A stretch of 64,000 nucleotides of DNA from Gemmatimonadota bacterium (GCA_026387915.1 JAPLKS010000017.1:62001-126000); one strand, 5' to 3'; shown: positions 16,067 to 24,587, numbered from the stretch's first letter. The notes: generated by a model not told the origin, from the letters alone. Translations and numbers: made by a program.

Positions 16067-19000
16067 ATGTGCGGCATCATCGGCGTCGTGAAGGAAGGAG
16101 CGGCCGCCTCGCGCGACCGACTCGTGGCGGCGCGCGAACTGATGTGGCACCGCGGCCCGGATGACGCGGGCGTGTGGGCCGGCGAGCATGCCTGCGTCGG
16201 TGCGCGACGGTTGTCGATTATCGATCTCTCCAAGACAGGGCACCAACCGTTGGTCAGTTCGGACGCCAAGCGCGTCTTGGTGTTCAATGGCGAGATCTAC
16301 AACTACCGCGCGCTCCGCAAGGAACTGGAAGGAGATTTTGTTTTTCAGTCGCACACGGATTCCGAAGTTGTGCTCCACGGCTATCGGAAATGGGGCGGTA
16401 CTGGACTCGTGCAGCGGCTCGATGGCATGTTCGCATTTTCGTTGTGGGACGAAGACACGCGCACGCTCTTTGCGGCGCGCGACCGCGCGGGGAAGAAGCC
16501 GTTTTACTATCGGCATGAAGACCGCCAGTTTCATTTTGCGTCCACGTTGAATGCACTCCTGGCATTTTTGCCCGGTACGCCGCCCGTGGACCCGATGGCC
16601 GTTGACGCATTCCTTGTGTACCAGGCCGTGCCGTCGCCCTTGAGCATTTTTCGTGGCGTTCGCCAGTTACGGCCGGCGCACCATCTGACATTCCACGCGA
16701 ACACCGGTGCGTGTCAGGAAGAGCGGTACTGGCAGCTCTCGTACGCGACCAAGACCGATGAATCGGAAGCGGAAGTGCTCGAGCACATTGAACGGTTGGC
16801 GCGCGCGGCGGTCACCAAGCGTTTGGAAAGCGACGTGCCGGTGGGGCTGTTCCTTTCGGGCGGCGTGGATTCCTCGCTCGTGGCGGCGTTGGCGTCGCAG
16901 GAAAGTACCAAGCCCATCGAAGCCATGACGCTCGGGTTCGAAGAACCAGCGTTCGACGAACGACAGTACGCGCGCGCCGTGACGCAGCACCTGAAGATGC
17001 CGCTTCACGAAGAGACGCTGCGCCCGGCGCTGGTGGCCGACTTGCCGTCGATCGTCTGGCATTACGGGCAACCCGTGGCTGACGTGTCGATTGTGCCGAA
17101 CCACTATCTGGCGCGCGCGGCGCGACGGTGGATGACCGTGGCCCTGAACGGCGATGGTGGCGACGAACTATTTGGCGGCTATGCGCGGCCGATGCTCGCG
17201 CGTGTTACGGCGCCGTACCGGCGTGCGATACCGGAGCTAATGCGAAATGCCCTGGGCGGACTCTTCGCCCAGACATCCGACGGCCCGCTGCGGCGCTTTG
17301 GGTTGCTGGCACGCGCCGGCGCCGGCAGCGCCGCTGACGCCTTTACGTATGATCGCGCCTTCCGGCCGTTCCGCGCTGAAGCGTATTCCGAAGTGCTCAA
17401 GAATCTCGTGGGCAACACGCATCCGGATGCGCTGTATCGGACGGTGTGGAATGAAGCCGACGGGCTGGACGATGTGGACCGTGCGCTCTATGGAGATTTT
17501 AATACCTATCTCCCCGATCAGTTGCTCGCGAAAGCGGATCGTGCGTCGATGGCGCATAGTCTCGAAGCGCGATCGCCGCTGCTGGATCGTGAGTTGATTG
17601 AGTATGCGGCGACCATCCCCACGGCGCTCCGCCTGCGGCATTTTCAAACGAAGTATCTGCTCAAAAAACTCGCGGGACGTTTCGTTCCGCCCGAGGTGCT
17701 CTTCCGCCGCAAACGCGGATTCGTCATGCCCGCCGCCCGTTGGCTGCGCGGCGAACTCGCCCCGTTCGTACGCGCGGCACTCGACAACCGCACGTTCTTT
17801 GATCGCGGGTGGGTGCGGCCGGAGTTCGTGCGCCGCATCCTCGCCGAACACTTTACGGGCGTGCGCGACTGGGGTGAGCAGATATGGACGTTGCTCGTAC
17901 TCGAAGTGTGGGCGCGCCTCGTCCTCGATCGCACGCTCGATCGTGACGCGCGCATGGATGATTTCCTGCGAAAGCCGGAGCGCGCGCGCCGGACGACGCT
18001 TCGCACGCTACAGCTCGGTATGGAATGGTTCGCTGAGAAGCCCGGCGGTTTGAATCGCGTGTACTTCGAGTTGATGCGGCACCTCCCAGACGCCGGCGTG
18101 GATGTGCACGGCCTTGTGGCGGGCACCTCGCAAGTGACGGTGGACGCTCGCGGAATGATTGAAGGATTCGCGCCGCACTCCGAGCGACTCTTACCCCGCC
18201 TGCTTGCGGTGCGCCGAAAAGCGGGGCCGCTGCTTCGCTCTGATCCCGGTGTGCTGGTGGTGAGTCATTTTGCGCTCTACACGGCGCCACTCCTCGACGA
18301 ACTCGCCGACCATCCACTGGTCGTGCACTTTCAGGGCCCGTGGGGACTTGAAGGGCGAGCGGAACGTCAGTCGAAGTTCACCGAGATGGCCAAGTCCGCC
18401 GTCGAGCGGGCGGTGTATTCGCGCGCGAAAGCCTTCATCGTGCTCTCGACGCCCTTTGGCCGGATTCTCGAGTCGCGCTTCGGCATTCCACGCGAGCGCA
18501 TTCATGTGATTCCCGGTGGTGTGGATGTGCCACGCTTTGCGATTCAGGATTCTCCTGAGGAGTGCCGCCTGCGACTGGACTGGCCCACGGATCGGCCAAT
18601 TGTCCTCGCCGTACGGCGCCTCATGCGCCGCATGGGGCTCGACGACCTCATTGCCGCCGTGCCGAAGCTGCGCGAGACCATTCCGAATGTGTTGGTGCTG
18701 ATTGCGGGACGCGGACCGATTGCCGGCGAGTTGCAGGCGCGCATTGATGCCGCTGGGCTCGCGGATCACGTGCGCCTGCTGGGGTTTGTGCCCGATGCGC
18801 TGTTGCCGCAGGCGTACCGCGCCGCCACGATCACGATCGTGCCGACGGTGGAACTCGAAGGATTCGGATTGATCGTCGCGGAATCGCTGGCCGCCGGCAC
18901 ACCCGCGATGGTCACTCCCGTCGGCGGATTGCCGGAAGCGGTATCGGGACTCTCGCCGAGCTTGGTGTTGCCGAGCACCGGCGCTGAAGCGATTGCCGCC

Positions 19001-19135
19001 GGGCTCGCGAACGCGCTGAGCGGTAAACTGGTGCTCCCAGATGCGCGCACCTGTACTGAGTACGCGCGCCGCCACTATGACTGGCCGGTGATCGCGGAAC
19101 GCACGCGACTCGTGTACGAAGAGGCCATGCGATGA
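16067..19135 (+). CDS. Fusion protein: glutamine-dependent asparagine-synthase-like amidotransferase plus family 4 glycosyltransferase
   Basis: A single 1022-residue frame with two enzymes. Residues 1 to about 622 are AsnB-like: 'MCGIIGVV' places the catalytic cysteine at position 2 after Met removal, then 'HRGPDDAGVW', 'NGEIYNYRAL', the ATP pyrophosphatase loop 'SGGVDSSLVAAL' near 264-275, 'LNGDGGDELFGGY' near 360, and the usual C-terminal 'EQIWTLLVLEVWARLVLD'. Residues about 640-1022 are a complete GT4 domain: 'GGLNRVYFELMRHL', 'IVLAVRRLMRRMGLDDLI', and 'EGFGLIVAESLAAGTP' near 931. AsnB paralogues in glycan loci are thought to amidate sugar acids, so the fusion may couple amidation and sugar transfer. 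ATG 16067 abuts the previous stop. Confidence 0.92.
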   Translation: MCGIIGVVKEGAAASRDRLVAARELMWHRGPDDAGVWAGEHACVGARRLSIIDLSKTGHQPLVSSDAKRVLVFNGEIYNYRALRKELEGDFVFQSHTDSEVVLHGYRKWGGTGLVQRLDGMFAFSLWDEDTRTLFAARDRAGKKPFYYRHEDRQFHFASTLNALLAFLPGTPPVDPMAVDAFLVYQAVPSPLSIFRGVRQLRPAHHLTFHANTGACQEERYWQLSYATKTDESEAEVLEHIERLARAAVTKRLESDVPVGLFLSGGVDSSLVAALASQESTKPIEAMTLGFEEPAFDERQYARAVTQHLKMPLHEETLRPALVADLPSIVWHYGQPVADVSIVPNHYLARAARRWMTVALNGDGGDELFGGYARPMLARVTAPYRRAIPELMRNALGGLFAQTSDGPLRRFGLLARAGAGSAADAFTYDRAFRPFRAEAYSEVLKNLVGNTHPDALYRTVWNEADGLDDVDRALYGDFNTYLPDQLLAKADRASMAHSLEARSPLLDRELIEYAATIPTALRLRHFQTKYLLKKLAGRFVPPEVLFRRKRGFVMPAARWLRGELAPFVRAALDNRTFFDRGWVRPEFVRRILAEHFTGVRDWGEQIWTLLVLEVWARLVLDRTLDRDARMDDFLRKPERARRTTLRTLQLGMEWFAEKPGGLNRVYFELMRHLPDAGVDVHGLVAGTSQVTVDARGMIEGFAPHSERLLPRLLAVRRKAGPLLRSDPGVLVVSHFALYTAPLLDELADHPLVVHFQGPWGLEGRAERQSKFTEMAKSAVERAVYSRAKAFIVLSTPFGRILESRFGIPRERIHVIPGGVDVPRFAIQDSPEECRLRLDWPTDRPIVLAVRRLMRRMGLDDLIAAVPKLRETIPNVLVLIAGRGPIAGELQARIDAAGLADHVRLLGFVPDALLPQAYRAATITIVPTVELEGFGLIVAESLAAGTPAMVTPVGGLPEAVSGLSPSLVLPSTGAEAIAAGLANALSGKLVLPDARTCTEYARRHYDWPVIAERTRLVYEEAMR

Positions 19136-20283
19136 GCGCGCCGCGCCGATTCGTGTTTGTCGATCACGCTGGCGTCTTGGGTGGTGCAGAGTTGTCGTTG
19201 CTCGACCTGGCTACGGCGCTCGGCAGTCGGGCGCGGGTGGCGTTGTTGGCTGACGGTCCGTTTGCCGATCGGCTGCGCGCGCGTGGCGTACGCGTGACGA
19301 CGACGTCGATGGGCGCGCTGGCCGAGGTGCGCAAGGATACGCGGCTTCCGTCGCTCGGGGCTGTCGCCGCCGCCTGGCGTGCGGCCGGCGCATTAGGTGT
19401 GACGGTGGACCCATCGGAACTGCTCTGCGCAAATTCGCAGAAAGCGTTCGTCGTCAGTGCGCTGGCTGGCTGGCGCGCGGGGCGACCCGTGGCGTGGATG
19501 CTGCGGGACATTCTGGCGCCACCGCATTTTAGCAGGGCAAACATCCGGGCCGTGATCACGCTCGCGAACTGGCGCGCCTGTTGTGTGGTGGCCAACTCGC
19601 AGGCGACCGCCGACGCCTTCGTGGCCGCCGGTGGGCGCCGCTCGCTCGTGCGGGTGGTGCACAACGGCATTGATGCGGCGCCATTTGATGCGGTGACGGA
19701 GGCTGATGGTCGCGCGGTGCGTCTGGCGTTGCACATTCCCGACGACGCCTTCACCGTGGCAATGCCGGGGCGCTTTCACGCGTGGAAAGGGCAGCACGTG
19801 CTGCTGGATGCGCTCGCGCAGTTGCCCAGCGTGCACGCCATCATTGCGGGCGCGCCACTCTTCGGCGAGCACGCGTTCGCCGATGAACTGCGCGCGCGCG
19901 CCGCTCGACTGGGCGTGATGGATCGCGTGCACTTCACCGGGTTTCGCGACGACGTGCCCGCGTTGCTGACGGCCGCCGATGTGGTGGTGCATGCCTCGAC
20001 GCTGCCGGAACCATTCGGCCGCGTGGTGGTGGAGGGAATGCTGGCACACCGACCGGTGGTGGCGAGCAATGCGGGCGGTGTTCCCGAACTCATCGTGGAC
20101 GGCGAGTCCGGCGTGTTAGTTCCCCCCGGTGACGCGGCCGCGCTCGCGGCGGCCATCGCGGCGCTGCGTGATGACGCGCCGCGCGCTGCGCGCATTGCGG
20201 CGGCAGGGGCTCGGCGCGCGCGGACGCTGTTCACCGTTGGCGCGATGGCTCGCGGAATTGAAGAGGCGCTGGCAGCCTGTTGA
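19132..20283 (+). CDS. Glycosyltransferase family 4
   Basis: 383 residues. ATG 19132 overlaps the fusion gene's stop as ATGA, so the two are probably translated together. The N-terminal domain has the acceptor loop 'HAGVLGGAELSLLDLATAL'. The hinge 'VVHNGIDAAPFD' is followed by the donor domain, with 'FTVAMPGRFHAWKGQHVLL' (phosphate-binding R and K) and 'LPEPFGRVVVEGMLAHRP' (EX7E). It is the last gene of the polysaccharide locus and is followed by a stem-loop shared with the convergent beta-barrel gene. Confidence 0.9.
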   Translation: MSAPRRFVFVDHAGVLGGAELSLLDLATALGSRARVALLADGPFADRLRARGVRVTTTSMGALAEVRKDTRLPSLGAVAAAWRAAGALGVTVDPSELLCANSQKAFVVSALAGWRAGRPVAWMLRDILAPPHFSRANIRAVITLANWRACCVVANSQATADAFVAAGGRRSLVRVVHNGIDAAPFDAVTEADGRAVRLALHIPDDAFTVAMPGRFHAWKGQHVLLDALAQLPSVHAIIAGAPLFGEHAFADELRARAARLGVMDRVHFTGFRDDVPALLTAADVVVHASTLPEPFGRVVVEGMLAHRPVVASNAGGVPELIVDGESGVLVPPGDAAALAAAIAALRDDAPRAARIAAAGARRARTLFTVGAMARGIEEALAAC

Positions 20284-20292
20284 GCCGCCAGC

Positions 20293-20329
20293 GCCGAGAA
20301 CCAGCCCCGAGAGAGGGCTAGTTCTTGGC
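20293..20329. terminator. Stem-loop between convergent genes
   Basis: The arms 20293-20307 and 20315-20329 pair over 15 positions with one mismatch and one G-T pair, leaving a 7-base loop. The stem covers the stop codon of the minus-strand barrel gene and follows the plus-strand glycosyltransferase by 10 bp, so it could end transcription from both sides. There is no strong T-run, so strength is uncertain. Confidence 0.5.
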
Positions 20330-21109
20330 CATCTTGAAGCCGCCAAAGCCCATCAGCACACGGAGGGTGCCACCGGTGGGGCCCAAATCGGGTCCGCCGA
20401 ACACTTCGTGCCCACGGTAGGTCCACGTGGTGCGATTGGGTGTGATGGCCGACCCGAAACGCAGCCCGACGGTAAAGCCGGTGTGAGAGGTCGATTCTTT
20501 GAGGAGCAACCAATCCACGCCAATGCCAGGCTGCACCATCAGATAGTTGCCCAAGATCTGACTTTCGAGCCCGGGGTTGAGAATGATCTCGTCAAACGTC
20601 GGATCACTCCGCAACGAGACGGTGCCACCGCCGTCGCGATTCTTGAGTGACAGACGCACGTTGCCGCCGCCAATTCCGAGGAACGGAAAAATGGTGAGGC
20701 GCCACGTGGTGTAGACCGGCATCGCAGCTGTTGCCATGAGGTAGGACGTTTCGAGCCGATTCGTCTTTCCCTTGGGACTTGTTTCATACCCGAAATCGCC
20801 ATAATGCCACTCGCCGCCAAGCATGACGCGGCCAAGCGACACGTAGCCACCGACGCCGTAGGAATACGCGTCGTTCGACAGGCTCGAGAAGCCCGTCCCG
20901 CCGGCAAGGTCGGTGCGATTGAAATGCGCGTTCAGGCTCGACACATCCATGCCCATCGAGCCTACGGCGAAATACCCGTGGGAGAAGGGCACAATAAAGT
21001 CGCTCACCGGCTTTACGGGCTCGGTGGACGCCTGTGCGGCTAACGAACCGGTGCTCACCAAGAGCAGGCCGGCCAGCGCCAGGGAGAAGCGACGAATCGT
21101 CAACGTCAC
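20318..21109 (-). CDS. Outer-membrane beta-barrel protein
   Basis: 263 residues from GTG 21109, chosen because it gives a clean Sec signal peptide ('RRFSLALAGLLLVSTGSLAAQA'). ATG 21166 in the same frame would put 19 residues before it, and neither start has a clear ribosome binding site. The mature protein alternates polar and hydrophobic residues in strands typical of an 8-stranded or somewhat larger barrel ('VGGYVSLGRVMLGGEWHYGD', 'TWRLTIFPFLGIGGGNVRL', 'GFTVGLRFGSAI'). It ends 'VLMGFGGFKMAKN', not the canonical terminal phenylalanine. No specific family is recognised; function is unknown. Confidence 0.75.
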   Translation of the reverse strand: MTLTIRRFSLALAGLLLVSTGSLAAQASTEPVKPVSDFIVPFSHGYFAVGSMGMDVSSLNAHFNRTDLAGGTGFSSLSNDAYSYGVGGYVSLGRVMLGGEWHYGDFGYETSPKGKTNRLETSYLMATAAMPVYTTWRLTIFPFLGIGGGNVRLSLKNRDGGGTVSLRSDPTFDEIILNPGLESQILGNYLMVQPGIGVDWLLLKESTSHTGFTVGLRFGSAITPNRTTWTYRGHEVFGGPDLGPTGGTLRVLMGFGGFKMAKN

Positions 21110-21412
21110 GTGCGGCAAGTTCAAGCGTTTCGGGGGAAGTGGTCTTGATGAATCAAAACAAAGCATCGGCGTAAATCTAGCCAATTTGTGCGGGGTTAGG
21201 GGCAAAATAGGGTGAAATCCAGGCCTAAGGAGGGTCGCACCACCGAGTGGATGGCGCTCCAAGGAGTGGGTCCTTGGTAATAGACGATTCAGGGCAGCTG
21301 CTCGGCTCACTTAGGGGATTGGCCCGTGAGGCGCCGCATCCGTGTATTTTCCAAGGCGATGGTCCCTGTGAGTGACGGGGTCGAGCATAAACGACCGTTT
21401 GGAGTGCTTCTC
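21110..21412. other. Divergent intergenic region of 303 bp
   Basis: Separates the minus-strand barrel gene from the plus-strand small conserved gene, so it should contain promoters for both. A perfect 7-bp inverted repeat (21259-21265 with 21271-21277, 5-base loop) could be an operator or leader hairpin. I see no coding signal with a convincing start; short frames here extend the flanking genes upstream. No strong -10/-35 pair stands out. Confidence 0.4.
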
Positions 21413-21907
21413 ATGCCGCTGGTTCCCTTTGAAACGCTGCCGGACGACGCCCGCCTTTGGGTTTTTGGCGCTGCCGCGCCGGTCGACGAGGTGGATGCCC
21501 CACGGCTTCTTGCCGCGGTGGACGCCTTTTTGTTTGGCTGGAAGGCGCACGGCCATCCGCTGACCTGCGCTCGCCACTGGCGCGACGACCACTTTTTGGT
21601 GGTCGGGGTGGACCAGCGGACGGAAGGCGCGAGCGGGTGCTCGGTGGACGGGCTGTTTCGAACGCTTCAGTCAATCGAAAAAGGGATCGGTACCTCGCTG
21701 GTGGCCGGTGGATTGGTCTTTTTTCGCGACGAGGTTGGGCTCGTCCATGCGCTGCCGCGCGCGGCGTTTGAACGACTGGCGGCTACCGGGAACGTGGGGC
21801 CCAGCACGACGGTGTTTGATCAGACCATCACGACACTGGCCGACTATAACGAGCGATTTGTGACGACCGCTGGCGCAGGGTGGCACAAATCGCTGCTGGG
21901 CGGCTAA
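21413..21907 (+). CDS. Conserved small protein of the family often mislabelled 'ABC transporter ATPase'
   Basis: 164 residues from ATG 21413, with 'GGAG' at 21401-21404 as ribosome binding site. The start 'MPLVPFETLPDDARLWVFGA' and the central motif 'EGASGCSVDGLFRTLQSIE' closely follow a family common in Bacteroidota (form 'PxeeLPddArvWiyq', 'GaSGCSiD'). That family is widely annotated as an ABC transporter ATPase although it has no Walker A, signature or Walker B motif, and none is present here. The conserved Cys within 'SGCS' may be functional. It stands alone, with no operon partner on its strand. Confidence 0.75.
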   Translation: MPLVPFETLPDDARLWVFGAAAPVDEVDAPRLLAAVDAFLFGWKAHGHPLTCARHWRDDHFLVVGVDQRTEGASGCSVDGLFRTLQSIEKGIGTSLVAGGLVFFRDEVGLVHALPRAAFERLAATGNVGPSTTVFDQTITTLADYNERFVTTAGAGWHKSLLGG

Positions 21908-21928
21908 CACCACCGACGTAGCCGGCGT

Positions 21929-22675
21929 TCAGACGCCCGCTTCCAACTCGCGCAGCAACTGTGTGTGTGCCGCTGCAATCAGGTCGCGCGTACGATCGCG
22001 CAGTGCGGCGACGTCATCAATCGAAAGCCCAGCGGTATCAATCGGGTCGAGCACGCGGAGTCGCGCGTGTGCGCGGGTGAACCGCATACTTCCCTTAGCC
22101 ATGGCGTGGCGGGTGCCCGCGATCACCATCGGCAGAATGGGGGCACCGCTTTCGATGGCGAGGCGGAAGGCGCCGTCTTTGAAGGGCAGGAGGGAGCCAT
22201 CGCGCGAGCGAGTGCCCTCCGGAAACACCATCACAGAAACGTGATTGGAGAGTCGCTCCCGAGCGGCGGCGAGCGCCTGCACGCCGCTGCCGCGTTCGCC
22301 GCGGCGAATGGAGATGTCGCCGGCCATCCGCATCATCCATCCAAAGAACGGAATCTTGAACATGGCATCTTTGGACAGCCATTTCATTTCCCACGGCAGG
22401 TGGGAGATGAGGAACACGTCGGCCCATGACTCGTGGTTGCTGACCGCGACATACGGACGTCGCGGGTCGCGCACCATGGTGCCTGACACTTCGAAGGTCC
22501 AGAGCGGATTCAACTTCACCTGCGTGACGCCGATCAACCGAAAGGTTCGGCCCGCGGCATACCGTCCGCGGTCAAACGGCGCCGTGCACGCCCAGACCAG
22601 GGCGACGACGGGGGTACCGGCAATGACCAGTCCCACCGTCGTCACCCAGATCCATGCGTTCGCGAGCCAGTTCAC
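21929..22675 (-). CDS. 1-acyl-sn-glycerol-3-phosphate acyltransferase (PlsC family)
   Basis: Acylates lysophosphatidic acid at position 2 to make phosphatidic acid at the inner membrane. 248 residues. An N-terminal hydrophobic segment (about 5-29) anchors it. The four acyltransferase motifs are visible: 'VSNHESWADVFL' (HX4D, block I), 'GDISIRRGERG' (block II), 'VFPEGTRSRDGSL' (block III) and 'ILPMVIAGTRHAM' (block IV). ATG 22675 overlaps the stop of the CDGSH gene as ATGA, so it is the third gene of a coupled trio. PlsC paralogues with other acyl acceptors are possible. Confidence 0.9.
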   Translation of the reverse strand: MNWLANAWIWVTTVGLVIAGTPVVALVWACTAPFDRGRYAAGRTFRLIGVTQVKLNPLWTFEVSGTMVRDPRRPYVAVSNHESWADVFLISHLPWEMKWLSKDAMFKIPFFGWMMRMAGDISIRRGERGSGVQALAAARERLSNHVSVMVFPEGTRSRDGSLLPFKDGAFRLAIESGAPILPMVIAGTRHAMAKGSMRFTRAHARLRVLDPIDTAGLSIDDVAALRDRTRDLIAAAHTQLLRELEAGV

Positions 22676-22899
22676 GGAGCGGTGACGGGGTCAGCGTCCG
22701 GCGGGTCAATAAACCCGACCGACTTGTGTGCGCCGTCGCAGAACGGTTTGCGCTGGGAATGTCCGCATCGGCAGAGCGCCACATTTGGCTTGCCGGGCGT
22801 GCGCGGAATCTCGAGCCCCGTGTAGTCGACGAGCGTGATGTCGCCAGTCACGAGGAGCGAACCATTCTTGCGGACAGTGATCGTCACCGGCTGTGTCAT
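22672..22899 (-). CDS. CDGSH iron-sulfur domain protein
   Basis: 75 residues from ATG 22899, which overlaps the stop of the DUF6526 gene as ATGA. The single CDGSH motif reads 'CRCGHSQRKPFCDGAHK': three Cys and one His (C-X-C...C-D-G-X-H) that ligate a labile [2Fe-2S] cluster. The preceding 'VTITVRKNGSLLVTGDI' is the common beta-strand region. The role is probably redox or electron transfer; bacterial members are poorly defined. Tight coupling to both a membrane protein and an acyltransferase gene is notable. Confidence 0.9.
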   Translation of the reverse strand: MTQPVTITVRKNGSLLVTGDITLVDYTGLEIPRTPGKPNVALCRCGHSQRKPFCDGAHKSVGFIDPPDADPVTAP

Positions 22900-23336
22900 G
22901 CGCGCAGCCAGTCCGCCTGCCAATTCTTGACAGCCTTCTTGACGTCGCCGGCGCTCTTCAACTCACCCTTGAGGCAGCGATCCACCAGCGCGGGCAGTTC
23001 GTCGTCGCCGGCAAAGCGCAGGCCCACCAACTGTCCGACGGTGAGGCTGAGGATCTGCGCGTGCATCGACGCCGGGAGCAGTTCGCGCAGGCGGAGGCGC
23101 ATTTCGAGACGAATGATGCGGTTCTGCACGATCAGCGCTTCGCCGCGCGCGGCAAACACGGCCAGGAACACGCCGAGGGCGAACGCCACGCCCCAGAGAT
23201 TGAATCGCGACTGCTCATGCCACCAATGGCGCGCGGCCACAAACACGTTGAGCATCACGATCGGGAACGCCACGAAGTGCCACAGCGGATGGAAGCGGAC
23301 GTGGTTGCCGTAGTTCTGTGGACGGGTGTCAGCCAT
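22896..23336 (-). CDS. DUF6526 family membrane protein
   Basis: 146 residues. The start 'RPQNYGNHVRFHPLWHFVAF' matches the 'QNY.NH.r..P.fHf' opening of this uncharacterised family. Two hydrophobic segments follow (about 20-36 and 49-64), then a soluble amphipathic C-terminus rich in Arg and Leu ('RIIRLEMRLRLRELLP') with a predicted helical bundle. It is the first gene of the DUF6526-CDGSH-PlsC trio, all joined by 4-bp overlaps. Function is unknown; the conserved His/Tyr-rich N-terminus could bind a cofactor, but that is speculation. Confidence 0.8.
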   Translation of the reverse strand: MADTRPQNYGNHVRFHPLWHFVAFPIVMLNVFVAARHWWHEQSRFNLWGVAFALGVFLAVFAARGEALIVQNRIIRLEMRLRLRELLPASMHAQILSLTVGQLVGLRFAGDDELPALVDRCLKGELKSAGDVKKAVKNWQADWLRA

Positions 23337-23445
23337 AGTGCAAAGCCTCGGGAAGGGGGGTGGGCGGATGAACGAATCTGGGGGGTGGAGAGTTCCGTGG
23401 CGAGTGTAGGGCCGCCTCGCGAGGCTGCGCCAGACCGCGCGGGGT

Positions 23446-23472
23446 CCCGCCCTTTGGTCGAAGCAGGGCGGG
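23446..23472 (-). terminator. Stem-loop downstream of the MscS gene
   Basis: Perfect 8-bp inverted repeat, 23446-23453 with 23465-23472, G+C-rich, with an 11-base loop. It lies 9 bp after the stop of the minus-strand mechanosensitive channel gene and 110 bp before the DUF6526 gene, so it probably separates two transcription units. There is no strong T-tract. Confidence 0.45.
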
Positions 23473-23480
23473 CTCGCTCG

Positions 23481-24575
23481 TTAGCTCGCTGGCGGAGCCG
23501 CGACGGCAACCACGGGGCGGGCGAGGGCAATGCCCTCGCGTTCAAACCGCGCAAACATCGAGAGGAGCACGCGTTGGCGGGCCTCCATGGCGAGTTTGTA
23601 ATCGGGGTTGTCGACAATCACGACGGTCTCGAATTCAAATCCAATCGCCCCAGTGCCATTGAGATGCGTGCGCACGAGCGTGGCGTGCGGCTCCGTGGCC
23701 ACCGCTTCGGCGATCAGCGGGGCAACGCGTGCGAGTCGCTCGCTCGTTGTGCCCGGCGCGATCGATAACGTCATCACGAGACGACGCCCTTCGCGGCGCG
23801 AAAAGTTGCGGATGCGGCTCCGCAGAAGATCGGCATTCGAGAAGATCAACTGCTCGCCGTTGATGCTCCGCACACGCGTCGTCTTAAGGCCAATGTGTTC
23901 GACCGTGCCTTCAAAGGCATCCACGGAGATCGTGTCGCCGCCGATGAACGGTTTGTCGAGCCAAATCGAGAGCGCGGCAAAGAGGTCGCCGAGGATGTTT
24001 TGAACGGCCAGCGCGATGGCAATGCCGCCAACGCTGAGCGCGCTGATGAACGTGCCAACGGGGAAGTGCAGCGTCTCGAGCGCCACCAATACGACGGTGG
24101 TCCACAGCACCATGCGCGAGACGAACTTGAGCACGCCAACAGCCGACGCTTCAATGTGGGTATCGGGCCGGTCCGTGTACGCCCCAACCCAAAAATCCAC
24201 CGTCTTGCTTGCCCACCGGAGCCCCTGCACGGCAAACGCAATCACCATCAACGTCGTTGCGACTTTGTCGACGTTTGCGGGCAAGTCGAGGAAACGCTCC
24301 GAGATGGCGATGGAGATGGCCACCACCAAGGGGGTGCGAATGGCTTTCAGGAGGACGACGATGTAGTCGTCGGCCATCGTGTCGGTTTTGGCGGCCGCGA
24401 CTTCGAGGTAGCGAACGACGTAGCGGCGCAGCAACGCAATGGTGAGCGTTGCCGCAATCGCGCCGCCGAGCGCGAAGAGCCAGTCGTGGAGCGAGTTGCC
24501 GTACCACATGGAGTTCATGGAGGCAGAAAACATCAATGTTTCGGTCAAAAGGGAGGCAACAGCTGAACCCTGCAC
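23481..24575 (-). CDS. MscS-family mechanosensitive ion channel
   Basis: Inner-membrane channel that opens on membrane tension to release solutes in osmotic downshock. Up to 364 residues from GTG 24575; ATG codons at 24533, 24518 and 24509 are alternative starts, and no ribosome binding site decides between them. Four hydrophobic segments precede the pore-lining helix 'SALSVGGIAIALAVQNILG', followed by the MscS signature 'DLFAALSIWLDKPFIGGDTI' and the beta domain 'GTVEHIGLKTTRVRSINGE'. The C-terminal alpha/beta domain is complete, ending with Ala/Pro residues. It is divergent from msrP. Confidence 0.93.
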   Translation of the reverse strand: MQGSAVASLLTETLMFSASMNSMWYGNSLHDWLFALGGAIAATLTIALLRRYVVRYLEVAAAKTDTMADDYIVVLLKAIRTPLVVAISIAISERFLDLPANVDKVATTLMVIAFAVQGLRWASKTVDFWVGAYTDRPDTHIEASAVGVLKFVSRMVLWTTVVLVALETLHFPVGTFISALSVGGIAIALAVQNILGDLFAALSIWLDKPFIGGDTISVDAFEGTVEHIGLKTTRVRSINGEQLIFSNADLLRSRIRNFSRREGRRLVMTLSIAPGTTSERLARVAPLIAEAVATEPHATLVRTHLNGTGAIGFEFETVVIVDNPDYKLAMEARQRVLLSMFARFEREGIALARPVVAVAAPPAS

Positions 24576-24587
24576 GGTGCCAATATG

